Source: Desulfosporosinus sp.
GTDB taxonomy: Bacteria > Bacillota > Desulfitobacteriia > Desulfitobacteriales > Desulfitobacteriaceae
DNA: 9,035 nucleotides
Direction: 5' to 3'
Assembly: GCA_016278585.1 (NCBI GenBank)
Contig: JADQBO010000083.1
Location: 1-9,035, forward strand
Under the pieces are notes generated by a model that saw only the letters and a list, made by a program, of their open reading frames with translations, had not been told where the DNA came from and did not search any database. Positions 6,534 to 9,035 of the stretch are shown one piece after another. Positions within the stretch are counted from its first letter, which is position 1. The number at the start of each line of letters is the position of its first letter. The translations under genes and the position numbers were made by a program.

Positions 6534-6580
6534 TAATACATAAGTATAGTTCCACTTTCACTTATTAAAGACTAGCAACC

Positions 6581-7261
6581 TCAATCCTTCCCAAGTAATT
6601 GTTTTACAATGCTATAAATCTCGGTATGGATTTGTTCCTTACTTCTAAGTTGACCATTATGAACGCAGTCTACCATTGTCCATCCCAGTGATACCCTAAT
6701 CTGAGTGGCATTATTATATGAGTCAACTAAGTAATTATAATTCCTTTCATGAATGTCCTTTTCAGAGTTGCCATATTTGTTAGCTCTATTGCTTATTAGT
6801 ATTTGGCTAAATTGCGGATGCATATCAAGAAAAATTATGCAATCAGGTACCGGAAGCTTAAACTTAACAAATTCTAAATCCCATAACCACTTGAGATATT
6901 CTTCCCGTTCTTTAGAGTTATTAATTTTTGCTGCCTGATGAACCATATTTGAGGTGGTATATCTATCCGCTAAAATGATGCCACCGTTTTGATAGAATGT
7001 TTCCCACACTTTCTTATAGGATGCATACCTATCGCAAGCGTAGAAAGCAGAAGCTGCATAGGGGTTGACATCATTTGGGTTGTCACCAAATTCTCCATTT
7101 AAATACATCTTAATCAGAGCAGAGGAATCGCTCTGATAGTCAGGAAATTCTACTTTCTTAACGTTATAATTATTTAAAGATAGTTTATCAAACAATAATT
7201 TCGTTTGAGTGGCTTTCCCACTACCGTCACCTGCTTCTATGACTATCAGCTTACCCTTCAA
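6581..7261 (-). CDS. tmk: Thymidylate kinase-like P-loop nucleoside monophosphate kinase
   Basis: A 226-aa cytosolic kinase of the dTMP kinase fold, which would phosphorylate dTMP to dTDP with ATP. Visible features: strand KLIVIEA plus P-loop GDGSGKATQ at residues 11-19, the nucleotide-site segment YAASAFYACDRYASY, the DRY motif in ILADRYTTSN, the strand DCIIFLDM, and a lid region with ISNRANKYGNSEKDIHERN. It resembles the Clostridia subtype that reads GKATQ rather than GKTTQ. The P-loop also has Ala where the first Gly usually stands (EAGDG rather than EGxDG). I choose TTG 7261: AAGGAG is nine bases upstream and the protein then starts MKGKLIVIEA. A GTG at 7288 would put that ribosome site inside the gene. 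It is monocistronic, flanked by the tRNA and spo0A terminators. It may be a second tmk copy alongside a housekeeping one; this cannot be decided here. Confidence 0.82.
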   Translation of the reverse strand: MKGKLIVIEAGDGSGKATQTKLLFDKLSLNNYNVKKVEFPDYQSDSSALIKMYLNGEFGDNPNDVNPYAASAFYACDRYASYKKVWETFYQNGGIILADRYTTSNMVHQAAKINNSKEREEYLKWLWDLEFVKFKLPVPDCIIFLDMHPQFSQILISNRANKYGNSEKDIHERNYNYLVDSYNNATQIRVSLGWTMVDCVHNGQLRSKEQIHTEIYSIVKQLLGKD

Positions 7262-7388
7262 GAAAACCGTCTCCTTCTTTGTGTTCACTAGGACTTAAAT
7301 ACCAACTTGTTAATCAAGAAGTTTATTGATTCATTTTATAAGTCTATCAACAAAATTACCTTTAAACAACACTTTAGGTTAAATATAT

Positions 7389-7426
7389 AGCACCTCCCTT
7401 TTCCCTTATGGGTAAAAGGAGGTGCT
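7389..7426 (-). terminator. Hairpin terminator after spo0A
   Basis: Nine-base perfect arms AGCACCTCC and GGAGGTGCT, extended inward by a TTTTCCC/GGGTAAAA match with small bulges around a TTAT loop. It lies 32 bases beyond the spo0A stop. The T tract on the minus strand is poor (ATATATTTAA), so termination may be partial. Confidence 0.65.
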
Positions 7427-7457
7427 TATTAGATGACCGATTTAAATGTCATTGTAC

Positions 7458-8255
7458 TTAGCTGACCTTACTCATCACCCTTAATTTGTCCGCTAGCAGT
7501 GCGATAAATTCAGAATTAGTCGGTTTTTGTCGTTCGATATTCATAGAATATCCAAAAATTCGTTTAAGGGTATCCGTATGTCCACGCTCCCAGGCTAACT
7601 CTATGGCGTGGCGAATTCCACGTTCCACTCTGCTGGGTGCGGTATCAAACTTTTTCGCAATACTTGGATAGAGTTCCTTGGTTACTGCTCCTAGCAGCGA
7701 AACATCCTCAACGACCATTAGAATTGCATCTCTAATATACTGGTAGCCTTTTACATGAGCTGGAATCCCAATTTGATGCATCATCGTCGTCACTTCCACA
7801 CATAGATTAAGACCACTTCCCACGGTTGTCACAACCGGCGATGCTGAACTATTCTGAGCAGGTGAGGACATCGGAATATCCTGTGTTAAAGAACGAATTC
7901 GTTTACTTAGAATGTCCAAATCAAAGGGTTTAAGAATAAAGTAGTCCACACCCAGCATCATTGCTTGGTGAGTTAGCGATTCCTGTCCAAAAGCCGTTAG
8001 CATGATAATTTTAGGACGCGTTGCTGTTGACCTAGCATTAATTCTTTCTAATACGCCTAAACCATCCAAATTTGGCATCACCAAATCAAGAATAATCAGG
8101 TCCGGTTCCTGAGTTTGAATAAGCTCCCAAGCTTCTAAACCGTTATTTGCAACTCCAACAACGATCAAATCTTCCTGGCTTTGGAGGTAGTTTTGTAGCA
8201 TTTGACATAAATTTCGATTATCATCCGCGATAAGTATTTTTATTTTCTTGCTCAT
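7458..8255 (-). CDS. spo0A: Spo0A, master response regulator of sporulation
   Basis: A 265-aa response regulator (Bacillus subtilis Spo0A is 267). Receiver domain, residues 4-123: acidic pair D11-D12 in IADDNRNL, phosphoacceptor D57 in ILDLVMP, T87 in MLTAFGQE, K109 in FILKPF. A Ser/Pro/Ala-rich linker follows, then the Spo0A_C domain from about 149 with the hallmark PAHVKGYQYIRDAI, the DNA-reading helix SRVERGIRHAIELAW (208-222) and KPTNSEFIALLADKLR. All key residues are present, so it should be a functional phosphorelay target. Start: ATG 8255 gives the family N-terminus MSKKIKILIADDN, though its ribosome site is awkward (GGAG one base away, GGCGGG at 11). An in-frame ATG 8312 adds 19 unfamiliar residues and would leave almost no leader if the TATAAT at 8325-8330 is the -10 box. 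spoIVB, the usual upstream neighbour, is absent. Confidence 0.97.
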   Translation of the reverse strand: MSKKIKILIADDNRNLCQMLQNYLQSQEDLIVVGVANNGLEAWELIQTQEPDLIILDLVMPNLDGLGVLERINARSTATRPKIIMLTAFGQESLTHQAMMLGVDYFILKPFDLDILSKRIRSLTQDIPMSSPAQNSSASPVVTTVGSGLNLCVEVTTMMHQIGIPAHVKGYQYIRDAILMVVEDVSLLGAVTKELYPSIAKKFDTAPSRVERGIRHAIELAWERGHTDTLKRIFGYSMNIERQKPTNSEFIALLADKLRVMSKVS

Positions 8256-8324
8256 TCTCCAATCATCCCGCCTTAAATTGTATTCCGGTTCATTGATTAT
8301 GTAACGTTCCATTCCGGTGCCCTT

Positions 8325-8356
8325 ATTATACGATATGGTTGATGTCGAAATCGCAA
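8325..8356 (-). promoter_or_regulatory. spo0A promoter with a long spacer overlapping a 0A box
   Basis: On the minus strand a TTGCGA (8356-8351) and a consensus TATAAT (8330-8325) are separated by 20 bases, longer than normal, with a 0A box between them next to the -35. The layout recalls Spo0A-activated sigma-A promoters such as spoIIG, where the spacer is also too long and Spo0A~P compensates. The -10 box is a sequence match; the activation model is inference. Confidence 0.55.
8343..8349 (+). promoter_or_regulatory. 0A box, Spo0A~P binding site upstream of spo0A
   Basis: TGTCGAA is an exact match to the 0A-box core TGNCGAA. It lies about 15 bases upstream of the spo0A -10 box, pointing to autoregulation. 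Seven bases can occur by chance, but the position is the expected one. Confidence 0.65.
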
Positions 8357-8384
8357 ATAATAAGGGGTTAGAACAAAGTGGCTA

Positions 8385-8417
8385 AATACCCCTAAAATCC
8401 TTGCAGAGAGGGGTATT
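8385..8417. repeat. Inverted repeat upstream of spo0A
   Basis: Perfect nine-base arms AATACCCCT and AGGGGTATT separated by 15 bases. There is no T run on either side. It lies about 30 bases upstream of the spo0A -35 region and could be a regulator site, or the remains of a terminator from a lost upstream gene. Confidence 0.55.
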
Positions 8418-8574
8418 ATGGATATTTATGGAATTTATATTTATCGCAATATCCACGATTATCTTCTATTTCTAATGATACTTTCAAAGAATTAGCGAAT
8501 CCTCATGAACACCATCGAATTAGCAAAAGCCTTGGATGTAAAAATAAAGCATTTCAGTTAGTAACTACGGTAAA

Positions 8575-8608
8575 AATAGTCAATACTTCTAAATAAGTAT
8601 TGACTATT
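8575..8608. repeat. Perfect 14-bp inverted repeat upstream of ferredoxin
   Basis: Arms AATAGTCAATACTT (8575-8588) and AAGTATTGACTATT (8595-8608) match perfectly around a six-base CTAAAT loop. There is no T run after it, so it is not a classical terminator. The right arm contains TTGACT, a possible -35 box (8600-8605), though only a poor -10 (TAGTCG) stands 17 bases later. Confidence 0.8.
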
Positions 8609-8627
8609 CAAATTATCATGAATAGTC
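8602..8627. repeat. Second inverted repeat sharing an arm with the first
   Basis: GACTATTC (8602-8609) pairs with GAATAGTC (8620-8627). The first arm is the end of the right arm of the 8575-8608 repeat, so that segment can pair either upstream (14 bp) or downstream (8 bp), but not both at once. Confidence 0.7.
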
Positions 8628-8685
8628 GGTATCAAGTAAGGGGAGAATAATGAATAATCTTGATAATCTTAAAGGAGGATATGTA

Positions 8686-8874
8686 ATGATAGCTGCGGTA
8701 GACAAAGATGCATGTATTGGTTGTGGAGCTTGCCCAGAATTCTGTCCTGAAGTATTTCAGATGGAAGATGATGGATTAGCGGTTGCCTATACTAACCCGG
8801 TTCCCAGTGAGGTAGAGGAATCTGCTAAAGAAGCTGCCGAAGGCTGTCCGACAGATGCTATACATGTAAACTAA
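8686..8874 (+). CDS. Single-cluster [4Fe-4S] ferredoxin
   Basis: A 62-aa acidic cytosolic electron carrier of the Thermotoga/Desulfovibrio single-cluster type. C10, C13 and C16 in CIGCGACPEFCP plus C54 in EGCPTDAI are the expected four ligands; C20 is left over, and only one distal Cys exists, so there is no second cluster and no partner for a C20 disulfide. VFQMEDDGLA in the middle is typical. AAAGGAGG (8671-8678) stands seven bases before ATG 8686, which gives the family start MIAAVDKDACIGCGAC. An in-frame ATG at 8650, with its own GGGGAG four bases upstream, would add 12 residues (MNNLDNLKGGYV). Electron partners cannot be named from here, but the gene facing it may be a nitrite/sulfite reductase-type enzyme. 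The nested inverted repeats at 8575-8627 lie in its leader or promoter. Confidence 0.94.
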   Translation: MIAAVDKDACIGCGACPEFCPEVFQMEDDGLAVAYTNPVPSEVEESAKEAAEGCPTDAIHVN

Positions 8875-8902
8875 GAAATAATTACTTAAATGGACCAAGA
8901 CA

Positions 8903-8946
8903 AAGACAGTCAAAAGCGGATGACTTCATCCGCTTTTGACTGTCTT
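8903..8946. terminator. Bidirectional hairpin terminator between ferredoxin and the convergent gene
   Basis: Perfect 21-bp arms (8903-8923 and 8926-8946) with only CT between them, so the real loop is somewhat larger. The core is GC-rich (AGCGGATGA). It lies 29 bases after the ferredoxin stop. The stop codon of the opposing gene (8945-8947) sits at its right foot. T runs are weak on both sides, but the stem is unusually long and stable. Confidence 0.85.
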
Positions 8947-9035
8947 AATGTTTCGCTTGCTTAGCAAATTCGTGCAGCCCATCTATCCCAATTCGGTCAA
9001 TAAGACGCCCAATCCGTTCTTGAGGCTTTGCAAGA
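8945..9035 (-). CDS. C-terminal 29 codons of a gene entering from the right, possibly nitrite/sulfite reductase-type
   Basis: The minus strand is open from the right edge to a TAA at 8947-8945, giving 29 residues. The segment KPQERIGRLIDRIGIDGL followed by a short basic tail resembles the extreme C-terminus of nitrite and sulfite reductase family proteins, where a helix with GERxGxLIDRIGL closes the protein. The match is short and recalled from family patterns, so function is tentative. That a real gene ends here is supported by the perfect hairpin at its stop and by the convergent layout with the ferredoxin. Confidence 0.55.
   Translation of the reverse strand, partial: LAKPQERIGRLIDRIGIDGLHEFAKQAKH

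Larger units (their letters stand above)
8331..8649. other. Intergenic region between spo0A and ferredoxin
   Basis: About 320 bases without a convincing gene. It holds the spo0A promoter and 0A box at the left, an inverted repeat at 8385-8417, and nested inverted repeats at 8575-8627. An 18-codon open stretch at 8505-8561 (MNTIELAKALDVKIKHFS) resembles the end of an XRE-type helix-turn-helix domain and could be a gene remnant, but it has no ribosome binding site and is too short to call. Confidence 0.6.

Noticed and set aside
7389..7426. GGAGGTGC hairpin as an anti-Shine-Dalgarno switch
   Set aside because: No gene starts after it on either strand within reach; its place after spo0A fits a terminator.

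Overview
The window looks like chromosomal DNA of an anaerobic endospore-forming Clostridia/Peptococcaceae-type bacterium, in the direction of Desulfosporosinus or Desulfitobacterium. The evidence is a full Spo0A, a PrkA N-terminus, a PdaB-type deacetylase with the TFDISWG signature, a single-cluster [4Fe-4S] ferredoxin, a CobO adenosyltransferase, moderate-to-low G+C, strong GGAGG ribosome binding sites and several TTG starts. The genus is an inference from gene content; there is no rRNA or unique marker here.

Layout, left to right. (1) 1-286, minus: N-terminal 95 codons of prkA, running off the left edge. (2) 389-2882, minus: a cytosolic TPR protein, an unrecognised 175-aa protein and cobO, closed by a UUCG-loop terminator; the last two genes are 2 nt apart. 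(3) 3065-3398, plus: a small membrane protein and a strong terminator. (4) 3456-4243, plus: a PdaB-type deacetylase whose best ribosome binding site and start are out of frame with the body of the gene. (5) 4259-5266, minus: a membrane-anchored TPR-like protein. (6) 5354-6220, minus: a YitT-family membrane protein interrupted by one in-frame UAG. (7) 6374-6533, plus: tRNA-Arg(CCG) with promoter and terminator. (8) 6581-7261, minus: a thymidylate-kinase-like P-loop kinase. (9) 7458-8255, minus: spo0A with a perfect 0A box in its promoter. (10) 8256-8685: a mostly non-coding stretch with three stem-forming inverted repeats. (11) 8686-8874, plus: ferredoxin. (12) 8945-9035, minus: the last 29 codons of another gene, perhaps a nitrite/sulfite reductase-type protein, facing the ferredoxin across a 21-bp perfect hairpin.

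Several genes belong to sporulation (spo0A, the pdaB-like gene, prkA), but they are not in one operon. No mobile element, CRISPR array, integrase or toxin-antitoxin pair is visible, and I do not see a convincing new multi-gene system. The points most worth checking are the two apparent coding lesions (UAG in the yitT-like gene, a 2-nt TC-repeat frameshift in the pdaB-like gene), the three-copy nested inverted repeats before the ferredoxin, the 0A-box architecture of the spo0A promoter, and a nine-G run used as a ribosome binding region.
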